Assembly (NCBI RefSeq): GCF_020172085.1
Contig: NZ_JAIVAT010000011.1
Location: 1-64,000 of the forward strand
Length of the DNA: 64,000 nucleotides
Direction: 5' to 3'
Origin: Rossellomorea aquimaris
Lineage (GTDB): Bacteria > Bacillota > Bacilli > Bacillales > Bacillaceae_B
In this document: positions 49,844 to 60,165 of the stretch, in pieces
Numbering within the stretch: the stretch's first letter is position 1
Layout: every line of letters starts with the position of its first letter
The notes under the pieces: model-generated
The model's input: only the letters and a program-made list of their open reading frames with translations
The model's database searches: none
Told to the model about the DNA's origin: nothing
Translations under genes and position numbers: made by a program

Positions 49844-50464
49844 TCATGCGAGCTGATTATAGAATTTGGAGAGGTCGATTCTGTCCCCGATGGTGGTGGG
49901 CTCGGCTTTGTCGAGGTATTTTTTGTCCTTTTCGACTAAATTGTAGATATGTTGCGTGGTTAGTGCATCATCCAATGCTTTATGATGCTTACCTACTCCT
50001 TCCCTTCCATATTCCTGGACCGCTTTCCAAAGACCCGTTTGGTTTTGATCACCAAAGAAGCGCTTGTATTCCATGGATAAATCGACGAAGTGAGCTTGGA
50101 AAGGAAATGGTATGCCGGACTGGGCACAATTATCTCGCAGTACCTTCATATCCATATTTCCCCACGTCACTACCTTCGCGACACCCTTGTCATTTAATCC
50201 TTTAAAGTAATCAATCAGGCATTGAAACGATATCCCTGAATCAACTTCATTCTGGCTAATGGATAAGAATCGTTTGCACCGGTTGGTCAGTCTGGGAAAT
50301 GCAGTCGGTTTTACGTATGATGAAAACGTATCTGACACTTTCCCATTCTCTACAACCACTACCCCGGCTTCGATGATTTCAGGGAAGAAACCTTTGGGGA
50401 CTCTATGTCGTTCGGGCATAGAAAACTCAAAATCTATAAACACCAGCTGTTCCGCTTTCGCCAC
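49844..50464 (-). CDS. kapD: DEDDh 3'-5' exonuclease, KapD
   Basis: 206 residues starting at GTG 50464 (GGAGG 8-9 nt upstream). Exonuclease motifs ExoI VFIDFEFSMP, ExoII VTWGNMDMKVLRD, ExoIII HKALDDALTTQHI with catalytic His and Asp. In B. subtilis KapD inhibits the KinA route to sporulation. Convergent with kapB as the two share a terminator hairpin. Confidence 0.92.
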   Translation of the reverse strand: MAKAEQLVFIDFEFSMPERHRVPKGFFPEIIEAGVVVVENGKVSDTFSSYVKPTAFPRLTNRCKRFLSISQNEVDSGISFQCLIDYFKGLNDKGVAKVVTWGNMDMKVLRDNCAQSGIPFPFQAHFVDLSMEYKRFFGDQNQTGLWKAVQEYGREGVGKHHKALDDALTTQHIYNLVEKDKKYLDKAEPTTIGDRIDLSKFYNQLA

Positions 50465-50760
50465 TTAAACTCCCTCCTCAAAATGTAGATAAGACCCCAA
50501 TTCATCTATAATAAAAGAATTTTTTCACGATGGATGATGGTTGTATTTCAAAGTCCTTGCTTTATCACGCTCGGAAAACCGTCATCTTCAAATAATACGC
50601 CGTTTCTCCATACCTCTTATTCTTACATTATATCATGCTAAGCCTAGAAATTATGACTAATTCCGGGTTTTCCACAGTAATAAATGTTATTTGTTGGACT
50701 CTGAGTCAGATCTTTAATAAAATGAATATTTAGGTAACCGAAATAAAATCCAATTAGAAG
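50465..50760. other. divergent gap between kapD and yuxJ, no gene seen
   Basis: About 300 bp. Holds divergent promoters presumably, but no hexamer pair is convincing; a run TAATAAAATGAA near 50714-50725 is the best -10-like stretch for yuxJ. No hairpin or repeat seen. Confidence 0.4.
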
Positions 50761-51981
50761 GTGTTAACCATTACCAACAAAAAAAAGAATTTGACGATCA
50801 TGCTTATGGCCAATTTTCTGGTGGCAGCAAGTGCAACCATGGTTCTGCCCTTTTTATCACTTTATATTGAAACATTCGGCACTTACAGTCACGAATATGT
50901 GCAGCGCTGGTCAGGTTTTGTATTTGGGGTTACGTTCTTGACGGCATTCTTCATTTCTCCACTATGGGGACGGATCGGCGACCGGTTTGGCTACAAACCG
51001 ATCCTTCTCATCACGGGCTATGGGATTGCCACGTCCATTTTCTTGATGGGCTTTATGGACTCGGTATGGGGACTGTTTATACTTCGGATGATCATGGGGG
51101 CAGTGACAGGCTTCATTCCTACCTCTATGGCCCTTATCTCATCCCAGACCCCTAAAGAAGAAGCTGGACGAACCCTTGGCACCCTTCAGATGGGAACTGT
51201 TTCAGGCGGCTTATTCGGACCGGTGATCGGCGGCCTACTAGCAGACAATGTAGGATTTTCTTATACATTCATTTTCACTTCCATTGCCATAGCAACCGCT
51301 GCCACCGTTGTCTTAATTGGGATTAATGAGGAGCGCAGCAAAGAGCAGAGAAATCAAAGAAATAAGTATTCCAGTAAAGAAGTCCTGCAGCATATATTCA
51401 GCCACAAATTACTCGTGACTGTATTACTGCTTTCTTTCCTTATTCAAGTGGCGAATTTCAGCATTCAGCCGCTTCTGGCCCTATATGTCGATGAACTCAC
51501 CTCATCTACGAATCTTGCCTTTTTAGCCGGGATTGCCTTCTCAGCTACTGGATTCGGAAATTTGATTGCGACGAGACGATGGGGACAGCTCGGTGACGAT
51601 ATCGGGTATGAAAAGGTATTGTCAATCCTACTCATTCTTGCCTCCATCTTCATCGTTCCACAGGCACTGGCAGTCGAACTGTGGCAGCTTGTTCTGTTCC
51701 GGTTCCTGTTCGGGATAGCCATCGGAGGCATGATCCCCTGCGTCACGGCTTATATCCGTCAGGAGGCCCCATTAAGCATGCAGGGGGAGGTTCTCGGGTA
51801 TAATCAAAGTTTTCGATTTCTCGGAAATGTGATCGGTCCTGCCTTTGGCGGCATCGTATCCGGATATATTGGCATTTCTTCCGTATTTTATGTAACAGGT
51901 GCTTTATTCTTGGGAGCGTTTGGATTATTATGGTGGAGTATACGTCATTCTGAAACTACCAGCCATGTGAGAGATTACTAG
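50761..51981 (+). CDS. yuxJ: MFS multidrug-type efflux transporter, YuxJ
   Basis: 406 residues, twelve helices; MFS motif A is GRIGDRFGYKP near residue 70. Strong similarity in the start MANFLVAASATMVLPFLSLY to YuxJ. The start is uncertain: the GTG at 50761 is directly after AGAAG, too close for normal initiation, while an ATT nine bases later would be well spaced from AAGGTG. Followed 16 bp on by pbpD, as in B. subtilis. Confidence 0.88.
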   Translation: MLTITNKKKNLTIMLMANFLVAASATMVLPFLSLYIETFGTYSHEYVQRWSGFVFGVTFLTAFFISPLWGRIGDRFGYKPILLITGYGIATSIFLMGFMDSVWGLFILRMIMGAVTGFIPTSMALISSQTPKEEAGRTLGTLQMGTVSGGLFGPVIGGLLADNVGFSYTFIFTSIAIATAATVVLIGINEERSKEQRNQRNKYSSKEVLQHIFSHKLLVTVLLLSFLIQVANFSIQPLLALYVDELTSSTNLAFLAGIAFSATGFGNLIATRRWGQLGDDIGYEKVLSILLILASIFIVPQALAVELWQLVLFRFLFGIAIGGMIPCVTAYIRQEAPLSMQGEVLGYNQSFRFLGNVIGPAFGGIVSGYIGISSVFYVTGALFLGAFGLLWWSIRHSETTSHVRDY

Positions 51982-51997
51982 AAAAGTAGAGTGAGAT

Positions 51998-53845
51998 ATG
52001 AGAGTTTTTGCAGGTTATGTAACGGTGATCGGGCTTATGCTCATCTTTTTTTCCACGTTGTTTTTTGCAACGGATGAGTGGAAGAAGGTTCAGAGCTTTC
52101 AACACGAGTTAGAACATGCAGTGAGTACGGATACGATCGATTTAAATCGTACGAGCCTGCTCCTGGATCAAAACGGAAAGATATTTTCAGAGGTAAATCG
52201 TCCTTATCGCCTCTATGTGCCGGATGAACAGATTCCACCATTCCTAAAGGATATTCTGGTCGCTTCAGAAGATCAGCACTTTTACGAGCACGTCGGCTTC
52301 GATGCGGGTGCGATCCTGCGGGCTGTCGTGAAAAACCTGGTGTTCACCCACATTCAGCAGGGCGGCAGCACCATTACGCAGCAGCTGGCCCGCAACTTAT
52401 ATTTAGGACAGGAAAAAACATACAACCGAAAATTGACCGAGCTATTCTACGCCCATGAAATCGAACAGTCCTTATCAAAGGATGAGATTTTGGAGCTGTA
52501 TATGAATGTAATTTACTTCAGTAATGGAGTATATGGAATTGAAACAGCTTCCCAATACTATTTCCAGAAAAGTGTCACTGAGCTCAATCAAGCGGAGATG
52601 ACGTTTCTTGCATCGATACCAAATAACCCTGGAAAATATGATCCACTGGACCATTTCGATCAAGCAAAGATTCGTCAGGAACGACTCCTTGATATTCTTG
52701 TGAGTACAGGGAAGTTATCCAGTGATGATGCGGAGAAATGGAAGAAGGTTCCGATTTCCCTGAATGTTCGTAAGAGAACCGATCTTTATCCAGACTATGC
52801 CTTCTATGTTGAAAATGAGTTAAAAGAATTGATTGCACGAAACGAAGGCTTCAAAGTGGAAATGGAAAACGCTTCTTCACAAGAGGAAAAAAATCGCATT
52901 GCAGAAAAGCTGGAGGAGCGTTTTCAGGAGGTCATTTCATCCGGGGTACGGATTCAAACAGCCTTGGACCCCATCCTTCAACAGAAGAGCGTCCATGCAC
53001 TGAATGCGCAGCTCCAGAAAGAATTACAGGGAGCAACCGTCACCATCGACAACAAGACACGGAGCATCGTTGCCTTATCGGGTGGAAGGAACTACAAAAA
53101 GTATAATTTCAATCACGCGTTTCAAGCCTTTCGACAACCTGGTTCGGTTATAAAGCCCCTCCTTGTATACGCTCCCTATATCGAGAAATTCAAGGCAGGG
53201 ATCTATGACAAGGTAAACGCCAATCAATATTGCATCGGTGACTATTGTCCGATCAACTACGGAGGAGTCCAACCGGGTACTGTGACATTGAATCAAGCCC
53301 TGGCACAATCTTATAATGGATCGGCTGTTCGTCTTATGGAAAAAGTCGGGATAGAAGGAGCCTTCCAATCCATCTCCCCTTTTTCCTTTGAAAGGGTGAT
53401 AAGCGATGACAAAACATACGCCTCTTCCATAGGTGGTTTCACGTATGGAATGAGTCCCCTTGAATTAACGGATGCCTATACGTCATTTATTGATGGAAGC
53501 TATCAGGAGAGTCACGCCATCATTCATGTAAAGGACTCCCAGGGCAAAGTCATCTATCAATGGAAAAAGGAACCGAAAAAGGTTTGGTCGAGTGATACCA
53601 CATCGAAACTTCGGAAAATGCTCCATGAGGGGGCAACAACCGGAACCGGACGAGCCGCATACGTATCCAAGCCTTATGTGGGAATCAAAACCGGGACGAC
53701 GAATAATTATCATGATTATTGGGTGATAGGCTTGACCGATACCCTTACAACTGGTGTGTGGGTCGGGCATGATATCCCCCGTGACATGAGTGCGATCGAA
53801 CGACAGCGTCCAAGTCATAACATCTGGAAGGAAATCATGGAATGA
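51998..53845 (+). CDS. pbpD: class A penicillin-binding protein, PBP4 type
   Basis: 615 residues. Signal-anchor helix (about 5-24), then glycosyltransferase GT51 (ILVASEDQHFYEHVGFD with catalytic Glu, QGGSTITQQLARNLYLG), then transpeptidase with SVIK (catalytic Ser), SYN and KTGTT motifs. Builds and cross-links peptidoglycan outside the membrane. Directly downstream of yuxJ, probable operon. The TP domain is short at the C-terminus, as in B. subtilis PbpD. Confidence 0.95.
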   Translation: MRVFAGYVTVIGLMLIFFSTLFFATDEWKKVQSFQHELEHAVSTDTIDLNRTSLLLDQNGKIFSEVNRPYRLYVPDEQIPPFLKDILVASEDQHFYEHVGFDAGAILRAVVKNLVFTHIQQGGSTITQQLARNLYLGQEKTYNRKLTELFYAHEIEQSLSKDEILELYMNVIYFSNGVYGIETASQYYFQKSVTELNQAEMTFLASIPNNPGKYDPLDHFDQAKIRQERLLDILVSTGKLSSDDAEKWKKVPISLNVRKRTDLYPDYAFYVENELKELIARNEGFKVEMENASSQEEKNRIAEKLEERFQEVISSGVRIQTALDPILQQKSVHALNAQLQKELQGATVTIDNKTRSIVALSGGRNYKKYNFNHAFQAFRQPGSVIKPLLVYAPYIEKFKAGIYDKVNANQYCIGDYCPINYGGVQPGTVTLNQALAQSYNGSAVRLMEKVGIEGAFQSISPFSFERVISDDKTYASSIGGFTYGMSPLELTDAYTSFIDGSYQESHAIIHVKDSQGKVIYQWKKEPKKVWSSDTTSKLRKMLHEGATTGTGRAAYVSKPYVGIKTGTTNNYHDYWVIGLTDTLTTGVWVGHDIPRDMSAIERQRPSHNIWKEIME

Positions 53846-53945
53846 TCCTCGCGAGAAAAAAATATGCAAGGATATAACGAAATCCATTCAATCGAAAAAC
53901 GAACAACCTGAATGAGTGACCTGTTATGATTTCTAAACACCGCTG

Positions 53946-54069
53946 TTGATTTCCGTGCAAGACTTTGCTTTCCTCGGGCGGCCGGTGAGCCTCCTCGTCG
54001 CTGACGCTCCTGTGGGGTCTCACCTATTCCGCTTTTCCCGTAGGAGTCTTCGTCTTGCACTCCAATCAA
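53946..54069. repeat. structured dispersed element, long form (copy 3)
   Basis: 124 bp bounded by TTGATT and AATCAA, inner stem GTGCAAGAC/GTCTTGCAC, core motifs GCTTTCCTCGGGCGG, GAGCCTCCTCGTCG, GTGGGGTCTCACC and GTAGGAGTC. Arms are unrelated in sequence to copy 2 but fill the same role. Lies between pbpD and the yufK terminator. No gene in 53846-54111. Confidence 0.75.
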
Positions 54070-54111
54070 TAGCTAGAACCAGCTATATTCATGACATATG
54101 TTTTCGCAATA

Positions 54112-54169
54112 AAAAATCCGAACGATTTCGATTTTCACAATAGAATTTCGAATGATCGTTCGGATTTTT
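54112..54169. terminator. yufK terminator
   Basis: AAAAATCCGAACGAT and ATCGTTCGGATTTTT, a 15-bp stem with a long (28-nt) A/T-rich loop containing a smaller inner dyad. Either direction is possible. Confidence 0.75.
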
Positions 54170-54207
54170 CTATGACTAAGACTCGTTTGTCTCTGATTCT
54201 ATTTCCA

Positions 54208-54783
54208 TTATAATTTCACCTTTGACATAATCGGCAAGCTGGCCATCACTCCGTTATATAGCTTTAGAAATACGAAGAAAATCGTCAAAAATAACGATGA
54301 CCATGAGAATACTTGCAAACTCACTACTCCGAATATCCCCCATTTAGAGAGGGACGGACTTATTTTATAAACAAAATAAATAAAATAAGCGATTGAACTA
54401 ACTGCAAAGATGACGAGAAGGCCCAGGAAGGACTTCAGGCTTACAACAGACACAAGGCCCCCGATGAAATAAATCATGGATCCTGAACGAACAAGATTAT
54501 ACAATTGACCATCAGAATCTGTGGCAAAAAACAGCATCGATACACCATTAATGGTCTCTGCAATCAGCTTCAAAGCGGCAAACACCATGAAAAACGCGAC
54601 CATTAACAGAATCAGGATAGCTAGCTTAAGTTGGATATCAGATAAAAACTCCCTCATTCCGGGATAAACACCAATCTTTTTAAATATGTCTACAAATACC
54701 TCCACACCGTATACGGAAAATGTAAGGCTGAACAATAATATTGAAAAAAGGGGTAAATAACTTGTTAAATATGTATTTTTCAC
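54208..54783 (-). CDS. yufK: YufK family membrane protein (DUF5366)
   Basis: 191 residues with five hydrophobic helices, close in size to B. subtilis YufK (about 185). Family member DUF5366; function unknown. Context pbpD-yufK-mrp agrees with the B. subtilis order. RBS is weak (GAGAG). Confidence 0.82.
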   Translation of the reverse strand: MKNTYLTSYLPLFSILLFSLTFSVYGVEVFVDIFKKIGVYPGMREFLSDIQLKLAILILLMVAFFMVFAALKLIAETINGVSMLFFATDSDGQLYNLVRSGSMIYFIGGLVSVVSLKSFLGLLVIFAVSSIAYFIYFVYKISPSLSKWGIFGVVSLQVFSWSSLFLTIFFVFLKLYNGVMASLPIMSKVKL

Positions 54784-54904
54784 TCAAAACTCTCCCATTA
54801 CGATTCTACATCCACTCTCATCATAATCGTTTATGGGTATCTTGAAAAGGGTATAGAAACAGAAGGAACGATGACAAAATGCCTATCTATCCAGCCGTTT
54901 ACAA

Positions 54905-54944
54905 ATAAAAAACTGCCCCTTCTGAAATCAAAGAAAGGACAGCT
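54905..54944 (-). terminator. terminator of the 85-residue exported protein gene
   Basis: On the minus strand AGCTGTCCTTTCT and AGAAGGGGCAGTT with G-U pairs, followed by TTTTTATTTG. It abuts the stop codon. Confidence 0.65.
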
Positions 54945-55202
54945 TCATTGATGAATGTTGGAATGTGGAACAACTCTGATATATTCCCTGGACCCAAATG
55001 GTTGTCTTCCACGGACAGGTTCTTTCTTCAACTCTTCTTCCACTTCTTCTGTTTCACCATATTGAACCGGCGTGATGTTCATGCTCGTCGGATCTTCGGA
55101 TTCAATAAATCCACGATTGAATCGGTCTTCGGTTTCCACCATCCACGCAAAGCCAAAAAAAGCAAAAAATATGGTCGTAACCGCTACTGTTTTCTTTTTC
55201 AT
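54945..55202 (-). CDS. small exported or anchored protein, unknown function
   Basis: 85 residues: a start KKKTVAVTTIFFAFFGFAWM that looks like a signal anchor, then a hydrophilic acidic tail (EETEEVEEELKK-type) without Cys. RBS AAGGTGGTG 4-7 nt before the ATG. No family recognised. It sits beside yufK, divergent from the mrp operon. Confidence 0.55.
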   Translation of the reverse strand: MKKKTVAVTTIFFAFFGFAWMVETEDRFNRGFIESEDPTSMNITPVQYGETEEVEEELKKEPVRGRQPFGSREYIRVVPHSNIHQ

Positions 55203-55507
55203 AACTTCACCACCTTATGGATAGGATTCTCCAATTTGACCGAAACTATTCTGTAAGTGTCCAATTTAAAAGAGAAAATCCAACAAATTTTTCAGTCTTC
55301 ATTTCCGCCTCTCTTCATATTTAATACTTCTTGAAAGTTGTGATATGGATGGGATGCTGAGTAATGCAAGCATTTATTTTTTACGTTATAATGCTCTTTG
55401 AGGTTCAGCTTCGGTCGAGGTTATGTAGAATGTTGTCATATAATGAACAAGGTTGACATAGAGACCATGCCTAACAATAAATGAATTTTATATGAGGGGG
55501 GTTTTAA
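55203..55507. other. gap upstream of the mrp operon
   Basis: No ORF. Contains TATAAT at 55438-55443 (poor -35) and TTGACA at 55452-55457 (followed after 18-19 bp only by ATAAAT/TAAATG), either of which may belong to the mrp promoter. No operator can be named. Confidence 0.4.
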
Positions 55508-57913
55508 ATGACTTTACTACATTGGGCAATTGTATCGCCTTTTTTATTTGCCATACTCATTCCGTTTCTTTATAAAGCATTCCGGAATGTGCACACCGGC
55601 TGGTTCGTACTGTTGTTGCCGGTAGCTTTATTTACGTATTTTTTTCAATTTATTCCCATAACGAGAAATGGGGATACTGTTAAGGAAACCTTGGAGTGGA
55701 TGCCTTCCTTCGGGATCAACTTCATTGCTTACGTGGACGGCCTTGGTTTACTTTTTGCCATGCTCATCACGGGAATCGGTTCACTGGTTGTCCTTTACTC
55801 GATTTATTACTTAGATAAGAAGAAGGAGCAATTACATAACTTTTATGTGTACTTAATGATGTTCATGGGAGCGATGCTGGGTGTTGTTTTATCTGACAAC
55901 TTGATCGTTCTTTATATGTTCTGGGAATTCACGTCCATTTCTTCATTCTTATTGATCGGTTACTGGTATCATCGTGAGCGTTCACGTTACGGAGCACAAA
56001 AATCCATGCTCATTACGGTATTTGGCGGATTGAGCATGCTTGGAGGATTCCTGCTTCTCTACCTTATGGGTGGGACCTTCAGCATCAGGGAATTAGTTGT
56101 ACAAGCTGATCAGCTGATGACGCAGGCACTATTCCTCCCTGCGTTGCTGCTCGTTCTACTGGGAGCTTTCACGAAATCCGCCCAGTTCCCGTTTCACATC
56201 TGGCTGCCGGATGCCATGGAAGCACCGACACCGGTCAGTGCATATCTGCACTCTGCCACCATGGTAAAAGCAGGGATTTATTTAGTTGCCCGCTTGAGCC
56301 CGGTTTTCGCCGAATCAAGCGTATGGTTATGGCTTGTTGGAGGAGTCGGGATCTTTACTTTATTCTGGGGTTCTTTCAATGCCGTGAAACAAACGGACCT
56401 GAAAGGTATCCTTGCCTTCTCAACCGTCAGTCAACTTGGTCTCATCATGTCCCTGTTGGGGGTAGGAGCGGCAGCTCTTCACTACACACAGCTGGATGAA
56501 AACATTTATATGGTGGCTACACTCGCCGCTGTATTTCATTTAATCAACCACGCGACGTTTAAGGGAAGTTTATTCATGGTCGTCGGGATCATTGATCATG
56601 AAACGGGCACCCGTGATATCCGGAAGCTTGGCGGGTTGATGAACTTCATGCCTATCACATTCACCATAGCCATCATCGGAGCATTCTCCATGGCAGGCCT
56701 TCCGCCATTCAACGGGTTCCTATCCAAGGAAATGTTCTTTACAGGAATGGTTAGAGTCCTTGAAATGGATATTTTCAACCTGGATACATTCGGCATGATC
56801 TTCCCGCTCCTTGCATGGGTAGGAAGTGTGTTCACATTTATATACAGCATGCTTCTGGTATTCAAGACCTTTACCGGGAAGCACCAGCCGGAGAAGCTCG
56901 AGAAGAAACCGCATGAAGCCCCTCTTGGTATGTTGATTTCACCAATCATTTTGGCTTCACTCGTCGTCATCTTCGGGTTCTTTCCAAATATCCTGTCAGA
57001 GCGCATCATTGAGCCGGCAGTGGCTGCCATTACACCAAGCCTGATTCAGGAGGGACATGCAGTCGAAACGCATATCTCATTCTGGCATGGATTTACACCC
57101 GAGTTATTCATGACCTTTGGTGTTATTCTCTTTGGAGTCCTGTTATATCTCCTGCTTCCATCTTGGAAAAAGGTATACACATGGATCCCGGAACGCTTTA
57201 CGCTGAATTCCTTCTATGATGGAGGGTTAATCAGGAGCGAACGTGGTGCCAAGAACTTCACGAGCGGCTATATGACAGGATTCATCCGTACGTATCTCGT
57301 ATACATCTTCTCGTTTTTGATTGCTATCTCGCTATTTGCCATGTGGTTCAAAGGTGCATTTGCCATCGAGACGAAAGACCTGTCTCCTGTCGGTGTCTAT
57401 GAAATTGCGATCGCTCTACTTCTCGTGATTAGTTCTGTCACCATTCTGTTCGCGAAATCACGTTTAACATCGATCATTTCACTTGGAGCTGCGGGATACA
57501 CGGTTTCACTATTCTTTGTTTTATTCCGTGCACCGGACCTTGCGCTGACACAGCTTGTCATTGAAACCGTGTCGGTGGCATTATTCTTGCTTTGTTTCTA
57601 TCACCTGCCTCAATTAAGCAGGCACGAAGAGCGGATGCGGTTTAAACTTGGAAATGCTTTGATTTCGATCGGGGTAGGATTGGTCGTTGCTTTATTCGCC
57701 ATCTCTTCCTACAGTTCGAAACTGTTTGAATCCATTTCGAAATACTATATTGAAAATACTCATGATAAAGCCGGCGGGGAAAACATGGTCAATGTCATAC
57801 TCGTAGACTTCCGTGGGTTTGATACGATGTTCGAAATATGCGTACTGGCCATTGCGGCACTCGGCATATTCTCCATGATTAAATTGCGTCTTACAAGGAG
57901 GGATGAAGGATGA
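55508..57913 (+). CDS. mrpA: Mrp Na+/H+ antiporter subunit A
   Basis: 801 residues with about 20 helices. The N-terminal ~500 residues belong to the NuoL/ND5 proton-pumping family (FWEFTSISSFLLIGYWYH, HIWLPDAMEAPTPVSAYLHS, HLINHATFKGSLFMVVGI); the C-terminal part resembles MrpB-like DUF4040 (FRAPDLALTQLVIETVSVAL). Part of the hetero-oligomeric Mrp complex that exports sodium in exchange for protons. Overlaps mrpB by 4 nt. RBS GAGGGGGG. Confidence 0.96.
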   Translation: MTLLHWAIVSPFLFAILIPFLYKAFRNVHTGWFVLLLPVALFTYFFQFIPITRNGDTVKETLEWMPSFGINFIAYVDGLGLLFAMLITGIGSLVVLYSIYYLDKKKEQLHNFYVYLMMFMGAMLGVVLSDNLIVLYMFWEFTSISSFLLIGYWYHRERSRYGAQKSMLITVFGGLSMLGGFLLLYLMGGTFSIRELVVQADQLMTQALFLPALLLVLLGAFTKSAQFPFHIWLPDAMEAPTPVSAYLHSATMVKAGIYLVARLSPVFAESSVWLWLVGGVGIFTLFWGSFNAVKQTDLKGILAFSTVSQLGLIMSLLGVGAAALHYTQLDENIYMVATLAAVFHLINHATFKGSLFMVVGIIDHETGTRDIRKLGGLMNFMPITFTIAIIGAFSMAGLPPFNGFLSKEMFFTGMVRVLEMDIFNLDTFGMIFPLLAWVGSVFTFIYSMLLVFKTFTGKHQPEKLEKKPHEAPLGMLISPIILASLVVIFGFFPNILSERIIEPAVAAITPSLIQEGHAVETHISFWHGFTPELFMTFGVILFGVLLYLLLPSWKKVYTWIPERFTLNSFYDGGLIRSERGAKNFTSGYMTGFIRTYLVYIFSFLIAISLFAMWFKGAFAIETKDLSPVGVYEIAIALLLVISSVTILFAKSRLTSIISLGAAGYTVSLFFVLFRAPDLALTQLVIETVSVALFLLCFYHLPQLSRHEERMRFKLGNALISIGVGLVVALFAISSYSSKLFESISKYYIENTHDKAGGENMVNVILVDFRGFDTMFEICVLAIAALGIFSMIKLRLTRRDEG

Positions 57914-58344
57914 AAACAAAAGTAAAAACGAATGATGTCATCCTGCAGACCGTAACCAATGTGGTCGCATTCATCATCATCCTGTTCTCATTGAGGCTCT
58001 TCTTCTCGGGTCACTACACCCCGGGGGGAGGATTCATTGGGGGCTTAATGACATCGGGGGCCATTGTGTTACTTTTACTGGCCTATGATATCAAGACTGT
58101 TGCCACCATATTACCGGTGGATTACAAGATCATCACGGCAATCGGTCTGTTATTCTCTGTGGCTACGGGGGCAGGGGCTTTGCTATTTGATGTCCCTTTC
58201 CTCACGCACGCATACGATTATTTTCACCTTCCCCTTTTAGGGAAGACATCACTGCACACAGCCGTGCTTTTTGATACAGGTGTGTACTTGGTTGTCATCG
58301 GTGTCACGATGACCATTATTCAAACGATTGGGGTGAGCGAATAA
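57910..58344 (+). CDS. mrpB: Mrp antiporter subunit B
   Basis: 144 residues, four helices; signature [20 protein letters not shown] near residue 30 is specific to MnhB/MrpB. The start codon overlaps the mrpA stop (ATGA); the end overlaps mrpC by 1 nt. Confidence 0.96.
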   Translation: MKTKVKTNDVILQTVTNVVAFIIILFSLRLFFSGHYTPGGGFIGGLMTSGAIVLLLLAYDIKTVATILPVDYKIITAIGLLFSVATGAGALLFDVPFLTHAYDYFHLPLLGKTSLHTAVLFDTGVYLVVIGVTMTIIQTIGVSE

Positions 58345-58685
58345 TGGAAATCATCATGGCCGTTGTCGTCGGAGTTCTATTCACAAGCGCCGTATACTTA
58401 ATGTTATCCAAGAGCTTACTCCGGATCATCATCGGGACAGCTCTATTAAGCCACGGTGCCCATTTATTAATCCTTTCTGTGAGTGGTCTCAAAGGAGGAG
58501 CTGCACCTCTACTCGGGGAACACGCTAAATCATATGTAGATCCATTACCACAAGCATTAATTTTAACGGCTATCGTTATCAGCTTTGGAGTGACAGCGTT
58601 CTTCCTTGTTCTCGCTTATCGGGCATATCAAGAGCTTGGCACGGATAATATGGATCAGATGAGAGGTAACGAAGGAAATGACTAA
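58344..58685 (+). CDS. mrpC: Mrp antiporter subunit C
   Basis: 113 residues, three helices, NuoK-like: [27 protein letters not shown] and [26 protein letters not shown] overlap with mrpB; 8-nt overlap with mrpD. Confidence 0.96.
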   Translation: MEIIMAVVVGVLFTSAVYLMLSKSLLRIIIGTALLSHGAHLLILSVSGLKGGAAPLLGEHAKSYVDPLPQALILTAIVISFGVTAFFLVLAYRAYQELGTDNMDQMRGNEGND

Positions 58686-60159
58686 CTTATTAATTCTACC
58701 GATTCTAATCCCGTTATTCACGGCGATTATTTTAATGTTTATAAGTAAATATGTGAAAGTACAACGTGGGGTTTCGGCCGTATCTACATTGATAACCGTC
58801 GCAACATCTATAGTTCTGATCAATACGGTACATCAGGAAGGAATTCAGACGGTAAACCTGGGGAGCTGGGCTGCGCCGTTTGGAATCACACTGGTTTCCG
58901 ATATGCTTTCGGCATTGCTCGTGACGACGACAAGCATCATCACGCTTGTTGTCCTGCTCTATTCGTTTAAATCTATTGGAGTTGAACGGGAAAGGTTCTA
59001 TTACTATCCCGTCGTTCAATTTCTCCTCGTAGGAGTAAACGGTGCCTTTACCACAGGGGATATATTCAACCTTTTCGTCTTTTTCGAAGTGATGTTGATG
59101 AGTTCTTATGTACTGTTGGTCCTGGGTGGAACGAAGGCACAGCTGCGTGAAGGGATTAAATACATTCTCGTGAATGTCATTTCTTCCGCATTATTCGTCA
59201 TTACCGTTGCCTACTTGTATTCCGTCGTTGGAACGCTGAATATGGCGGATATCTCAAGGAAAATAGCCCAAGTTGACCAGCCGGGGATTCTAACGGCCAT
59301 CGCCATCCTTTTCCTATTGGTCTTTGGTCTCAAAGGTGCGATCTTTCCTCTATACTTTTGGCTGCCCGGCTCATACTATGCACCACCGACACCGGTGCTT
59401 GCATTATTTGGAGCCCTGCTTACAAAAGTCGGGATTTATTCGATTCTACGAACATACACATTGTTCTTCTATCATGATACTGGATTCACACATGAGATCC
59501 TGAGCATGCTGGCCATTCTAACCATCGTACTCGGCTGTATCGGAGCGATTGCTTACTGGGATGTTAAAAAGATCATCATCTATAACATCATCATTGCAGT
59601 GGGAGTCATCTTGTTCGGGGTATCTACGATGAACCCCGAAGCGTTAGAGGGATCGATTTACTACCTTATCCATGACATGATCATCAAAGCCGCACTTTTC
59701 CTTCTCGTTGGTGTAATGATTGCCATAACCGGCACAGCCGACTTAAAGAAAATGGGCGGATTGATCAAGAACTACCCTTGGCTCGGGTGGACATTCCTCG
59801 TCGCTGCATTCTCACTTGCCGGCATCCCGCCTTTAAGCGGCTTTATCGGCAAACTGTTGATATTGCGTGGAAGCTTTGCAGCAGAGGCCTATGTAGGCGC
59901 AGGAGTCGTTCTCGCCTCAAGTCTATTGGTACTCTACTCTGTCATAAAGATCTTCCTGAATGGCATTTGGGGAAGCCCGAAGGAATACACAGGGGCCTCA
60001 AAAGGCGACGCACGATATTTATGGATGACTTCAACCATACTGGTTGTACTGGCTGTATGTTATGGCCTGGGTGCTGAAGCAATGCGCCCTCTCTTCTCAC
60101 AGGCAACCGAAGTACTGGTGAACCCGGATCTCTATATAGACGCAGTGTTAAAGGAGTAA
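58678..60159 (+). CDS. mrpD: Mrp antiporter subunit D
   Basis: 493 residues, fourteen helices, NuoM/N-type: [20 protein letters not shown] with the functional Glu, [18 protein letters not shown] with the Lys/Pro motif region, and [18 protein letters not shown]. Proton-translocating subunit paired with MrpA. Confidence 0.96.
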   Translation: MTNLLILPILIPLFTAIILMFISKYVKVQRGVSAVSTLITVATSIVLINTVHQEGIQTVNLGSWAAPFGITLVSDMLSALLVTTTSIITLVVLLYSFKSIGVERERFYYYPVVQFLLVGVNGAFTTGDIFNLFVFFEVMLMSSYVLLVLGGTKAQLREGIKYILVNVISSALFVITVAYLYSVVGTLNMADISRKIAQVDQPGILTAIAILFLLVFGLKGAIFPLYFWLPGSYYAPPTPVLALFGALLTKVGIYSILRTYTLFFYHDTGFTHEILSMLAILTIVLGCIGAIAYWDVKKIIIYNIIIAVGVILFGVSTMNPEALEGSIYYLIHDMIIKAALFLLVGVMIAITGTADLKKMGGLIKNYPWLGWTFLVAAFSLAGIPPLSGFIGKLLILRGSFAAEAYVGAGVVLASSLLVLYSVIKIFLNGIWGSPKEYTGASKGDARYLWMTSTILVVLAVCYGLGAEAMRPLFSQATEVLVNPDLYIDAVLKE

Positions 60160-60165
60160 TGTAGA

